DNA of 64,000 bases from contig NZ_JACHLB010000005.1 in the NCBI RefSeq assembly GCF_014207905.1, positions 124,001 to 188,000 of the forward strand. The letters are read 5' to 3'. The DNA is from Flavobacterium notoginsengisoli (GTDB lineage Bacteria; Bacteroidota; Bacteroidia; Flavobacteriales; Flavobacteriaceae). Both the position numbers and the translations under genes were made by a program. The notes below the pieces were generated by a model. It was not told the origin of the DNA. It searched no databases and saw nothing but the letters and a program-made list of their open reading frames with translations. Positions 43,446 through 51,220 of the stretch are shown piece by piece. Numbering within the stretch: the first letter of the stretch is position 1; every line of letters starts with the position of its first letter.

Positions 43446-45374
43446 ATGTTAAAAAGTAAAATCGACAAGGCAACAGGTTTCGAAAAACGATTCGAAAACA
43501 TTAATACAGTTGTTTTTGAAAATTCAACAGAAGCTTCAAAAGAAGTAGCACAAGAAATTGCAGCTTTAATTAAAGAAAAGCAAAGTGAAGGAAAACCTTG
43601 TATTTTAGGTTTGGCAACTGGTTCTTCTCCAAAAGGACTTTATGCCGAATTAGTGCGCTTGCATAAAGAAGAAGGTTTGAGTTTTAAAAACGTAATCAGT
43701 TTTAATTTGGATGAATATTATCCAATGGAACCAAATTCAATCAACAGTTATGTTCGTTTCATGAAAGAACTTTTGTTTGATCATGTCGATATTTTACCTG
43801 AAAACGCTCATGTGCCAGACGGACTTTTAACAAAAGAAGAAATTGCAGATTATTGCCACGAATATGAAGCTAAAATCGAAGCTTTAGGCGGAATCGATCT
43901 TCAGATTCTTGGAATTGGAGGTAATGGACATATCGGTTTTAACGAATCAGGTTCGCTTCAAAACTCTAAAACTCGTTTGGTAGCATTGGATCATATTACG
44001 AGAGTTGCAGCAAGTAAAGATTTCTTTGGTTTAAATAATACACCAAGAACAGCTATTACGCTTGGAGTTAAAAAAATCATGGAGGCAAAAAGAGTAATCT
44101 TATTGGCTTGGGGTGAAGGAAAAGCAAACATTGTTAAAAAATCGGTTGAGGATGAGGTTACAAACCGAGTTCCAGCTTCATTTTTGCAAGAGCATGATAA
44201 TGCAGTTTTTATTTTAGATAAAGAAGCCTCTTCAAAATTAACGAGAGTAAACAAACCTTGGTTGGTTGAGAAAATTGTCTGGACAGATAAATTAACTCGC
44301 AAAGCAGTTTTAGGATTAGCATTAGATCTTAAAAAACCAATTTTAATGCTTACAGATGCGGATTATATCGAAAATGGTATGAGTGATTTGTTAGCAGATT
44401 CAGGTCCAGCTTATGATACTAACATTAAGATTTTTAATAAATTACAAAATACAATTACAGGTTGGCCAGGCGGAAAGCCAAATTCAGACGATACACATCG
44501 TCCTGAAAGAGCAGAACCTGCTAAAAAACGTGTATTAATCTTTAGTCCACACCCAGATGACGATATCATTAGTATGGGAGGAACTTTTATGCGCCTTCAA
44601 GAGCAAGGGCATGAAGTGCATGTGGCTTACCAAACTTCTGGAAATATTGCAGTTGCAGATGATGAAGCGCTACGTTTTGCAAGATTCGTAATTGATTACA
44701 ACGAGAAATTCGGAATCAAAAGCGAAGAAGCAGATAATATCTACAAAAAAGCAGAAGCATTTTTACAGAATAAAAAGAACAGCGAAATCGACATTCCGGA
44801 AGTTCGTTACATTAAAGGTTTAATCAGAAAAGGAGAGGCTAGAGCTACAAGTTATTTTGTTGGTCTTCCAGATTCTCAAATTCACTTTATGGAATTGCCT
44901 TTCTACGAAACTGGAACAATCGAGAAAAAACCAATCGGACCAGAAGATGTTCAGTTAACAGTTGATTTAATTGAAAAAATTAAACCGCACCAAATTTATG
45001 CAGCTGGAGATTTAGCAGATCCACACGGAACGCATAAAGTTTGTTTGGATGCTATTTTTGAAGCAGTAAAAGTTTTAAAACCAAAAGAATTCATGAACGA
45101 CTGTTGGTTATGGTTGTACCGTGGAGCATGGCAAGAATGGGGAATTGACGAAGTTGAAATGGCAGTTCCGATGAGTCCAGACCAAGTTTTAGCAAAACGT
45201 CACGGAATCTTCAAACACCAATCTCAAAAAGATGGAGTTGTTTTTCAAGGAACAGACGCAAGAGAGTTCTGGCAGAGAGCAGAAGACAGAAACCGTGAAA
45301 CAGCTGAGTTATACCACCAATTAGGTTTGGCAACGTATGCTGCAATGGAGGCTTTCGTGAGATGGCATTACTAA
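43446..45374 (+). CDS. nagB: NagB glucosamine-6-phosphate deaminase fused to a LmbE/PIG-L deacetylase-like domain
   Basis: The 642-residue protein has an N-terminal NagB domain (about 20-260): GLATGSSPKGLYAELVRLHK, FNLDEYYPM with the catalytic Asp/Glu, and GIGGNGHIGFNESG. The C-terminal domain (about 370-640) is LmbE-like, with IFSPHPDDDIISMGGTFM as zinc motif and HGTHK as distal ligand region. Bacteroidetes NagB proteins often have this fusion. NagB turns GlcN-6-P into fructose-6-P and ammonia; the second domain could remove the N-acetyl group from GlcNAc or its phosphate, so one protein might do both NagA- and NagB-type steps (inference). It follows the transporter by 33 bases. Confidence 0.92.
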   Translation: MLKSKIDKATGFEKRFENINTVVFENSTEASKEVAQEIAALIKEKQSEGKPCILGLATGSSPKGLYAELVRLHKEEGLSFKNVISFNLDEYYPMEPNSINSYVRFMKELLFDHVDILPENAHVPDGLLTKEEIADYCHEYEAKIEALGGIDLQILGIGGNGHIGFNESGSLQNSKTRLVALDHITRVAASKDFFGLNNTPRTAITLGVKKIMEAKRVILLAWGEGKANIVKKSVEDEVTNRVPASFLQEHDNAVFILDKEASSKLTRVNKPWLVEKIVWTDKLTRKAVLGLALDLKKPILMLTDADYIENGMSDLLADSGPAYDTNIKIFNKLQNTITGWPGGKPNSDDTHRPERAEPAKKRVLIFSPHPDDDIISMGGTFMRLQEQGHEVHVAYQTSGNIAVADDEALRFARFVIDYNEKFGIKSEEADNIYKKAEAFLQNKKNSEIDIPEVRYIKGLIRKGEARATSYFVGLPDSQIHFMELPFYETGTIEKKPIGPEDVQLTVDLIEKIKPHQIYAAGDLADPHGTHKVCLDAIFEAVKVLKPKEFMNDCWLWLYRGAWQEWGIDEVEMAVPMSPDQVLAKRHGIFKHQSQKDGVVFQGTDAREFWQRAEDRNRETAELYHQLGLATYAAMEAFVRWHY

Positions 45375-45452
45375 AAGTCTCAGTTTGCAGTGTCAGTATT
45401 CAGTTTCAAACTGTGACTGAAATCTGCGATTGAAAACTTTAAAAATATTTTT

Positions 45453-45503
45453 GAAGCAGGAAGAGAGGGCGATAATTGGTTCTTTTTTCTTGCTTCTTTT
45501 TTT
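45453..45503 (+). terminator. Terminator after nagB
   Basis: A stem of GAAGCAGGAAG with CTTGCTTC and a seven-T run; imperfect inner pairing. It lies 78 bases after the nagB stop. The 294-base gap to the next gene also holds CAGT-rich palindromes at 45378-45440 and an octamer array. Confidence 0.7.
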
Positions 45504-45504
45504 G

Positions 45505-45544
45505 TTAAGGATCTAAGGAGCTGAGGTTCTGAGATGCTAAGTTT
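45505..45544 (+). repeat. CTAAGnnn octamer array
   Basis: Five units of 8 bp: ttaaggat, ctaaggag, ctgaggtt, ctgagatg, ctaagttt, right behind the nagB terminator. Confidence 0.8.
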
Positions 45545-45572
45545 TTTAATTTGTAATAATCAATTTAATCTG

Positions 45573-45601
45573 TTGCAAAAGAAAAAATAGTAATAGTTTT
45601 G
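45573..45601 (+). promoter_or_regulatory. Promoter of the DUF3820 gene
   Basis: TTG (45573-45575), an 18-base spacer and TAGTTTTG (45594-45601), a full consensus match. Predicted start near 45605. Confidence 0.7.
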
Positions 45602-45610
45602 CATACAATT

Positions 45611-45651
45611 GAAGCAAGAAAGAAGGGAACATCAGTCTTTCATCTTGCTTC
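45611..45651 (+). promoter_or_regulatory. Leader hairpin before the DUF3820 gene
   Basis: Perfect 9-bp stem GAAGCAAGA / TCTTGCTTC inside the 5' leader, near the predicted transcript start. The stem sequence resembles the nagB terminator stem 160 bases upstream. Confidence 0.6.
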
Positions 45652-45668
45652 TTTCCTCTTCTAAAACT

Positions 45669-45902
45669 ATGGATCAAGACAAAAAACAACTCATAAAATT
45701 AGCCCACACTAAAATGCCTTTCGGGAAATACGAGGGGAAATATTTAATTGATTTACCTGAATATTATGTGGTTTGGTATCACAATAAAGGATTTCCTAAA
45801 GGAGAATTGGGTCAGCAATTGCAATTGGTTTATGAATTGAAGTTGAATGGTTTGGAAGAATTGATTCAGAATATAAAGAAGCAATATCCGAAGCCAATTT
45901 AA
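45669..45902 (+). CDS. DUF3820 family small protein, 77 aa
   Basis: The protein opens MDQDKKQLIKLAHTKMPFGK YEG, the DUF3820 pattern (MPFGKYKG..L..LP..Y..W...KGFP.G.LG). Related family members resemble the N-terminal part of exonucleases, but the role is unknown. The start is set at 45669, which has TAAAA immediately upstream, rather than at a TTG at 45609 within the leader hairpin. A strong promoter precedes it. Confidence 0.85.
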   Translation: MDQDKKQLIKLAHTKMPFGKYEGKYLIDLPEYYVVWYHNKGFPKGELGQQLQLVYELKLNGLEELIQNIKKQYPKPI

Positions 45903-46042
45903 AGTGCTTTTTTAGATTGTAGGATTTTTAGTTTATTGGGTAAAATTTTAATTATTATATCTTAAAATCTTTCAAACAATAAATAAAGATTAATATACAA
46001 GAAGGTTTTCTTTTGATTTGAAAAATATAAAAAATCAACATT

Positions 46043-46066
46043 CTAAAATTCTAAAAATCTAAGAAC
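46043..46066 (+). repeat. Degenerate CTAAGnnn octamer array
   Basis: Units ctaaaatt, ctaaaaat, ctaagaac in 8-base steps, 30 bases upstream of the pyrG promoter box. Confidence 0.55.
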
Positions 46067-46096
46067 TCTATTGTATAAATTGTCTAATTAAATTTG

Positions 46097-46104
46097 TACT
46101 TTTG
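46097..46104 (+). promoter_or_regulatory. -7 box of pyrG
   Basis: TACTTTTG, an exact match to TAnnTTTG. Predicted start near 46108, leader of about 36 bases. Confidence 0.6.
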
Positions 46105-46143
46105 CCAAGTTTTTTACACAACTACTTACAAACAAACAACAGA

Positions 46144-47760
46144 ATGAATCAAACAAAATATATTTTTGTTACAGGAGGTGTGACCTCTTCATTAGGAAAA
46201 GGGATTATCGCGGCGTCTTTGGCAAAATTGTTACAAGGAAGAGGATACCGTACAACTATTCAGAAATTTGACCCATACATTAACGTTGACCCAGGAACTT
46301 TGAATCCTTATGAGCACGGAGAATGTTATGTGACAGATGATGGAGCAGAGACAGACTTAGACTTAGGACACTACGAGCGTTTCTTGAACGTTCCTACTTC
46401 TCAGGCTAATAACGTTACTACAGGAAGAGTTTATCTTTCGGTTATTGAAAAAGAAAGAAGAGGAGAATTTTTAGGAAAAACGGTTCAAGTTGTTCCTCAT
46501 ATCACAAACGAAATCAAAGACAGAATGCAATTGCTAGGTAAATCTGGCGATTATGATATTGTTATTACTGAAATTGGTGGAACTGTTGGTGATATCGAAT
46601 CGCTACCTTATATAGAATCTGTTCGTCAATTAGTTTGGGAGTTAGGAGAAAATAACGGAATCGTTATTCATTTAACGTTAGTTCCTTTCTTGGCAGCTGC
46701 CGGTGAATTGAAAACAAAACCAACTCAGCACTCTGTTAAAACTTTAATGGAAAGTGGTATTAAAGCAGATATTTTGGTTTGTAGAACGGAGCATGAATTG
46801 TCTCAGGAATTACGCCAGAAATTAGCTTTATTCTGTAATGTTAAGAAAGAAGCAGTTATTCAGTCAATTGATGCTTCTACAATATATGAAGTTCCAAATT
46901 TAATGCTTGAAGAAGGATTAGATGTTGTGGCTTTAAAGAAATTAGATTTGCCTAAAAAAGCATCTCCAGATCTTAAAAACTGGAATACTTTCTTAAAAAG
47001 ATTAAAAAGTCCAAAGCAAACTGTAAACATCGGTTTGGTTGGTAAATATGTAGAAATGCAGGATTGTTACAAATCTATTTTAGAGGCGTTCATTCATGCA
47101 GGTGCTGCAAATGAAACTAAAGTAAACGTAATTTCAATTCACTCTGAGCACATTAATGCAGAAAATCTGGAAGAGAAATTAGGAGCTCTTGATGGAGTTT
47201 TAGTTGCTCCAGGTTTTGGTGAAAGAGGTATCGAAGGAAAAATCGAAGCGGTTCGTTATGTACGTGAAAACAATATTCCTTTCTTCGGAATCTGTTTAGG
47301 AATGCAAATGTCTGTTATCGAATATTCTAGAAATATTTTAGGTTACGCTGAAGCGAATTCTACAGAGATGAACGATAAAACGCCTCATCCTGTTGTGAAT
47401 TTGATGGAAGAGCAGAAAAATGTAACTGATAAAGGTGGAACAATGCGTTTAGGTGCTTGGAAATGTGATATTAAGCCAGACACTTTAGCATACAAAATTT
47501 ACGGAGAAAAAACTATTTCGGAGCGTCACCGCCATCGTTATGAGTATAACAATAAGTATGCTGATGAATTGCAAAAAGCAGGTTTGAAAGCTTCTGGAGT
47601 TAATCCTGATACAGGTTTAGTAGAAATCGTAGAGCTCGAAAATCACCCATTTTTCATTGGTGTACAATACCACCCAGAATACAAAAGTACAGTTGCAAAC
47701 CCGCATCCGATTTTTGTAAACTTTGTGGCAGCTGCAGTAAATGCACATAAAAAACAGTAA
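46144..47760 (+). CDS. pyrG: CTP synthase (glutamine-hydrolysing)
   Basis: The 538-residue enzyme aminates UTP to CTP using glutamine and ATP. The synthase domain has the P-loop GGVTSSLGKGIIAASLAKLL and KFDPYINVDPGTLNPYEHGE. The glutaminase domain has the nucleophile cysteine in GICLGMQMSVIEY and the histidine/glutamate of QYHPEYKS. I start it at 46144, where conserved sequence begins; a longer frame from a TTG at 46102 overlaps the promoter box and is rejected. yidC follows 80 bases downstream. Confidence 0.97.
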   Translation: MNQTKYIFVTGGVTSSLGKGIIAASLAKLLQGRGYRTTIQKFDPYINVDPGTLNPYEHGECYVTDDGAETDLDLGHYERFLNVPTSQANNVTTGRVYLSVIEKERRGEFLGKTVQVVPHITNEIKDRMQLLGKSGDYDIVITEIGGTVGDIESLPYIESVRQLVWELGENNGIVIHLTLVPFLAAAGELKTKPTQHSVKTLMESGIKADILVCRTEHELSQELRQKLALFCNVKKEAVIQSIDASTIYEVPNLMLEEGLDVVALKKLDLPKKASPDLKNWNTFLKRLKSPKQTVNIGLVGKYVEMQDCYKSILEAFIHAGAANETKVNVISIHSEHINAENLEEKLGALDGVLVAPGFGERGIEGKIEAVRYVRENNIPFFGICLGMQMSVIEYSRNILGYAEANSTEMNDKTPHPVVNLMEEQKNVTDKGGTMRLGAWKCDIKPDTLAYKIYGEKTISERHRHRYEYNNKYADELQKAGLKASGVNPDTGLVEIVELENHPFFIGVQYHPEYKSTVANPHPIFVNFVAAAVNAHKKQ

Positions 47761-47839
47761 TTAATATTTTGAGAAACTTGTAACTTTTGAGGTCAACTCA
47801 TTACTAATAAGCTTCAATGAATAACTTTTTTAAATAATA

Positions 47840-49753
47840 ATGGAAGAAAAAAAATTAGACTTTAATTCAATCATTGGTTTTGTATTGATATTTGGAATTT
47901 TGATTTGGATTATGTACCAAAATCAGCCTTCTGAAAAAGAAATTGCTGCTGAAAAAGCCAAGAAAGAATTAGTTGCTAAGCAAGAAGCACAAGCAAAAGC
48001 TGATAAAGCTAAAACTGCGTCATTACCAGCTGCGGCTGTAACTCCAGGAGATACGCTTCAATTGGCAAAATTGCAAAAAACTTTAGGAGGATTTGCTTAT
48101 TCTGCAACACTTCCTTCTGCAAAAGAAGCTTTTACTACAATCGAAAACGAGAAAATCAAACTTAAAATCGCTAATAAAGGTGGTTATATTGTTGAAGCTA
48201 CTTTAAAAGAATTCGAAAGATTTAAAAAAGGTTCTGGCCAATTAGTTGAGTTGATTAAAAACAATAACTCAAACTTAAATTTACAGCTTCTTACTACAGA
48301 TAATAGAACATTAAATTCTAAAGATTTATACTTCGAACCAACATTGGAAAAAATTGGTGCAGACCAAGTTTTATCTATGCGTTTGAAAGCTGGAGCTAAT
48401 GAATTTTTAGAATACAAATATATTTTAAAACCAAACGATTATTTAGTTGGTTTTGATATTCGTTCTCAAGGATTGAACAGAGTTTTAAATTCTGCTAAAC
48501 CAATCGATTTGCAATGGGACTTAAAAACGTACAGAAACGAAAAAAGTGTTTCTTATGAAAACCGTTATGCGCAAATTGATTACAAATATGATGAATCAAA
48601 ATACAATAACGTAAGTTCTCACGGACAAGGAAAAGAAGAAACTCCTGAAAAAGTAAGTTACGTAGCTTTCAAACAGCATTTCTTTGCAACAATTTTGTCT
48701 ACAGAAAAGCCTTTTGAAACTTCAAAATTACAATCTGACGACTTAGTTAAAGATGAAAAAATCGATACTGTTTTTACTAAACAGTTTAGAGCAAATTTAC
48801 CTTTAGCTTTTACAAATGGAGAGATCGATTACAAAATGAATTTGTATATGGGTCCTGCAGATTACAAGACATTAAAAGCTTACGATAAAAACTTCGAAAA
48901 AATTATTCCGCTTGGATGGGGAATTTTTGGATGGATCAATAAATGGATTTTCATTCCATTATTCGGATTCTTAAGCTCAACTATTGGTTTGGCTTTAGGA
49001 ATTGCAATTATCATTTTCACGATTATCATCAAATTGGCAATGTCGCCAATTACCTATAAGTCATTCTTGTCTCAGGCTAAAATGAAAGTTTTAAGACCTG
49101 ATATTGCTGAGTTGGGAGAGAAATTCAAAAAAGACCCAATGAAAAAACAGCAAGAAACAATGAAACTGTATAATAAAGCTGGTGTAAACCCAATGGCGGG
49201 TTGTATTCCTGCATTGATTCAGTTGCCATTTATGTATGCATCTTTCCAGTTTTTCCCTGCTGCATTCGAATTAAGACAAAAAAGTTTCCTTTGGGCAGAC
49301 GATTTATCATCTTTTGACTCGGTTGTGAAATTACCATTCAATATTCCAATGTATGGAGATCATATCAGTTTGTTTCCGATTTTGGCAGCAATCGCAATTT
49401 TCTTCTACATGAAAATGACATCTGGAGATCAACAGATGGCAGCGCCTCAACAAGAAGGTATGCCGGATATGGCAAAAATGATGAAAATCATGATTTATGT
49501 TTCGCCATTAATGATGTTAATTTTCTTCAATAATTATGGTTCAGGTTTGAGTTTGTATAACTTCATTTCAAACTTAATTACTATCGGAATTATGTTTGTT
49601 ATTAAGAATTATATCGTTGACAGTGAAAAAATTCACGCTCAGATTCAAGAAAACAAATTAAAAGAGCCTAAAAAGCCAAGTAAATTCCAGCAGCGTCTTA
49701 ACGAAGTAATGGAACAACAAGAAGCGGCAAAAGCTCAGAATAAGAAAAAATAA
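47840..49753 (+). CDS. yidC: Membrane protein insertase YidC
   Basis: The 637-residue protein has an N-terminal membrane anchor (IIGFVLIFGILIWIMYQN), a large periplasmic beta domain (about 60-350), and the C-terminal insertase core (from about 365, with LGLALGIAIIIFTIIIKLAM, AGVNPMAGCIPALIQLPFMY, and later hydrophobic helices). A basic tail ends NEVMEQQEAAKAQNKKK. YidC inserts proteins into the inner membrane alone or with Sec. Length and domains match Gram-negative YidC with its extra periplasmic domain. A terminator follows. Confidence 0.96.
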   Translation: MEEKKLDFNSIIGFVLIFGILIWIMYQNQPSEKEIAAEKAKKELVAKQEAQAKADKAKTASLPAAAVTPGDTLQLAKLQKTLGGFAYSATLPSAKEAFTTIENEKIKLKIANKGGYIVEATLKEFERFKKGSGQLVELIKNNNSNLNLQLLTTDNRTLNSKDLYFEPTLEKIGADQVLSMRLKAGANEFLEYKYILKPNDYLVGFDIRSQGLNRVLNSAKPIDLQWDLKTYRNEKSVSYENRYAQIDYKYDESKYNNVSSHGQGKEETPEKVSYVAFKQHFFATILSTEKPFETSKLQSDDLVKDEKIDTVFTKQFRANLPLAFTNGEIDYKMNLYMGPADYKTLKAYDKNFEKIIPLGWGIFGWINKWIFIPLFGFLSSTIGLALGIAIIIFTIIIKLAMSPITYKSFLSQAKMKVLRPDIAELGEKFKKDPMKKQQETMKLYNKAGVNPMAGCIPALIQLPFMYASFQFFPAAFELRQKSFLWADDLSSFDSVVKLPFNIPMYGDHISLFPILAAIAIFFYMKMTSGDQQMAAPQQEGMPDMAKMMKIMIYVSPLMMLIFFNNYGSGLSLYNFISNLITIGIMFVIKNYIVDSEKIHAQIQENKLKEPKKPSKFQQRLNEVMEQQEAAKAQNKKK

Positions 49754-49761
49754 TTCTCAAT

Positions 49762-49792
49762 AAAAAAATCTCGATTTATCGGGATTTTTTTA
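49762..49792 (+). terminator. Terminator of yidC
   Basis: Stem AAAAATCTCG / CGGGATTTTT (one wobble) with loop ATTTAT and T run, 10 bases after the stop codon. Confidence 0.85.
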
Positions 49793-49846
49793 TACCATTA
49801 TACTTTATAATTAAGATTTTCGTTAAGCTTAAAAATAGAATTTACT

Positions 49847-50575
49847 ATGATCTCAAAAAAAATCATATTCACATTATTATTCCTTACAGTATTAGTTTCA
49901 AATGCGCAGACAGACATTAATAAAGTTGATGCAGCTGGAAAAAAAGATGGTCTTTGGAAAGGTACTTATACCGAATCTAAACGCCCTCGCTATGAAGGAA
50001 CTTTTAGTCATGGAAAAGAAACAGGGCTTTTTAAATTTTTTGATGACACAAAAAAAGGCGATGTAATTGCAACAAGAGATTTTAGTGCCAATGATGGCAG
50101 TTCGTATACTATTTTTTATGACCAGAATAAAAATAAAGTAAGCGAAGGAAAAGAAGTTGGAAAAGCAAGAGAAGGGGAATGGAAATATTACCATAAAGCT
50201 TCTAAAGTTTTAATGACAGTTGAAAATTACAAAAATGGTAAATTAGAAGGCTTAAGAACTATTTATTATCCTAATGCTCAAATTGCAGAGGAAATGATGT
50301 ATAAAAATGGTTTAAAAGAAGGTGCTTACAAGAAAATAGGACAAGACGGAACGCTTTTGGAAGAGTCTAACTTTAGTAATAATGAATACAACGGAGATGC
50401 TGTTTTTTACGATTCAGACAAATCTGTGGCATCTAAAGGTAAATTTGTAAATGGTAAAAAAGCTGGAATGTGGCAATTTTATCAAAAAGGAAAACTGATG
50501 AAAGAAGTAAACATGAGTGATCCTAAAAATACCAATAAAGCTTCAGAAAAAGGAAATGCTCCTAAAAAACAATAA
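49847..50575 (+). CDS. Secreted YwqK/MORN-repeat protein
   Basis: The 242-residue protein has a signal peptide (FTLLFLTVLVSNAQT) and repeated strand motifs of the MORN type: GLWKGTYTESKRPRYEGTF, KEVGKAREGEWKYYHKAS, KNGKLEGLRTIYYPNAQIA, KNGLKEGAYKKIGQDGTLL, GKFVNGKKAGMWQFYQKG. Database names such as YwqK-family antitoxin are applied to such repeats, but a toxin partner is not seen here and the signal peptide argues for an envelope role. Function unknown. Confidence 0.85.
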   Translation: MISKKIIFTLLFLTVLVSNAQTDINKVDAAGKKDGLWKGTYTESKRPRYEGTFSHGKETGLFKFFDDTKKGDVIATRDFSANDGSSYTIFYDQNKNKVSEGKEVGKAREGEWKYYHKASKVLMTVENYKNGKLEGLRTIYYPNAQIAEEMMYKNGLKEGAYKKIGQDGTLLEESNFSNNEYNGDAVFYDSDKSVASKGKFVNGKKAGMWQFYQKGKLMKEVNMSDPKNTNKASEKGNAPKKQ

Positions 50576-50592
50576 AGTTTGGAGCTTTTTTT
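50558..50592 (+). terminator. Possible terminator overlapping the end of the YwqK-like gene
   Basis: A short stem GCTCC / GGAGC with 18-base loop and a seven-T run; the left arm is inside the coding region. Confidence 0.5.
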
Positions 50593-50612
50593 CATGAATT
50601 AAAAATAATCTG

Positions 50613-50664
50613 ATAGGTCTGAATAAATTGTTTACATTTGAGTAACCAATTTATTCAGACCTAT
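50613..50664. promoter_or_regulatory. Perfect 18-bp palindrome around the DUF4956 promoter and start codon
   Basis: Arms 50613-50630 (ATAGGTCTGAATAAATTG) and 50647-50664 are exact inverted complements. The 16-base loop carries TACATTTG (50633-50640), a consensus -7 box, and the right arm ends at the T of the ATG at 50663. The transcript would start in the loop and contain only the right arm, so the palindrome can act only as DNA. Confidence 0.8.
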
Positions 50665-51220
50665 GGATTTAAACGAACTTTTAGGAAGATTTCTGCTGTT
50701 GTTTTTTTCGATTTTGGTTTTGTATTTTTTCTCTAACAGAAAAGATAATGCTACCATAAATCCATTAATGGTTATTGTTGGACTTTGCACTTTTTCGCTT
50801 TGTTATCTTTTTACAAAAATTGAAATTGGAGTCGGAATTGGTTTTGGACTATTTGCTATTTTTTCGATACTTCGTTTTAGAACACAATCTTTTACTGTAA
50901 ATGCTATTATTTTTCTTTTTGCGACGATTACATTGTCGATTTTAGATATTATGTATCCTTTTGAAAAGATTGAATTGTTGCTGTTTTTTCAAATTATTAT
51001 AATCGGTTTTTATATTGTTGCATCGATTATTGTCAATAAAAAAGCTTCAAAGTATTTAAATGCTGTAGATGTGAAAATTCCGCTTGACGAGAACTTTTCT
51101 TTAAATGCAGAATTCATCAGAAAATCAATTCAGGAGAAAATTAAAATTGAAGAATTTGATTTTAGAATTATCTTAATCAATACCACAACAAACGAAATAG
51201 ATCTTTTGGTTTTCTACTAA
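50663..51220 (+). CDS. DUF4956 family membrane protein
   Basis: The 185-residue protein has four hydrophobic segments (about 7-22, 30-50, 54-88 and 95-123) followed by a soluble C-terminal part (residues 125-185) that begins INKKASKYLNAVDVKIP. The pattern RFRTQSFTVNAIIFLFATIT resembles DUF4956 proteins, some of which occur with polyphosphate (VTC-domain) genes; no such partner is seen here. It ends in a 4-base convergent overlap with the next gene. The function is unknown. Confidence 0.82.
   Translation: MDLNELLGRFLLLFFSILVLYFFSNRKDNATINPLMVIVGLCTFSLCYLFTKIEIGVGIGFGLFAIFSILRFRTQSFTVNAIIFLFATITLSILDIMYPFEKIELLLFFQIIIIGFYIVASIIVNKKASKYLNAVDVKIPLDENFSLNAEFIRKSIQEKIKIEEFDFRIILINTTTNEIDLLVFY

Noticed and set aside
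45609..45902. Longer start (TTG at 45609) for the DUF3820 protein
   Set aside because: The extra 20 residues are encoded by a leader hairpin; the ATG at 45669 has TAAAA upstream and begins the conserved domain.
46102..46143. Longer start (TTG) for pyrG
   Set aside because: It lies inside the TACTTTTG promoter box; conserved sequence starts at 46144.
49847..50575. YwqK-like gene as antitoxin of a toxin-antitoxin pair
   Set aside because: It has a signal peptide and no toxin-like partner; the name reflects repeat similarity only.
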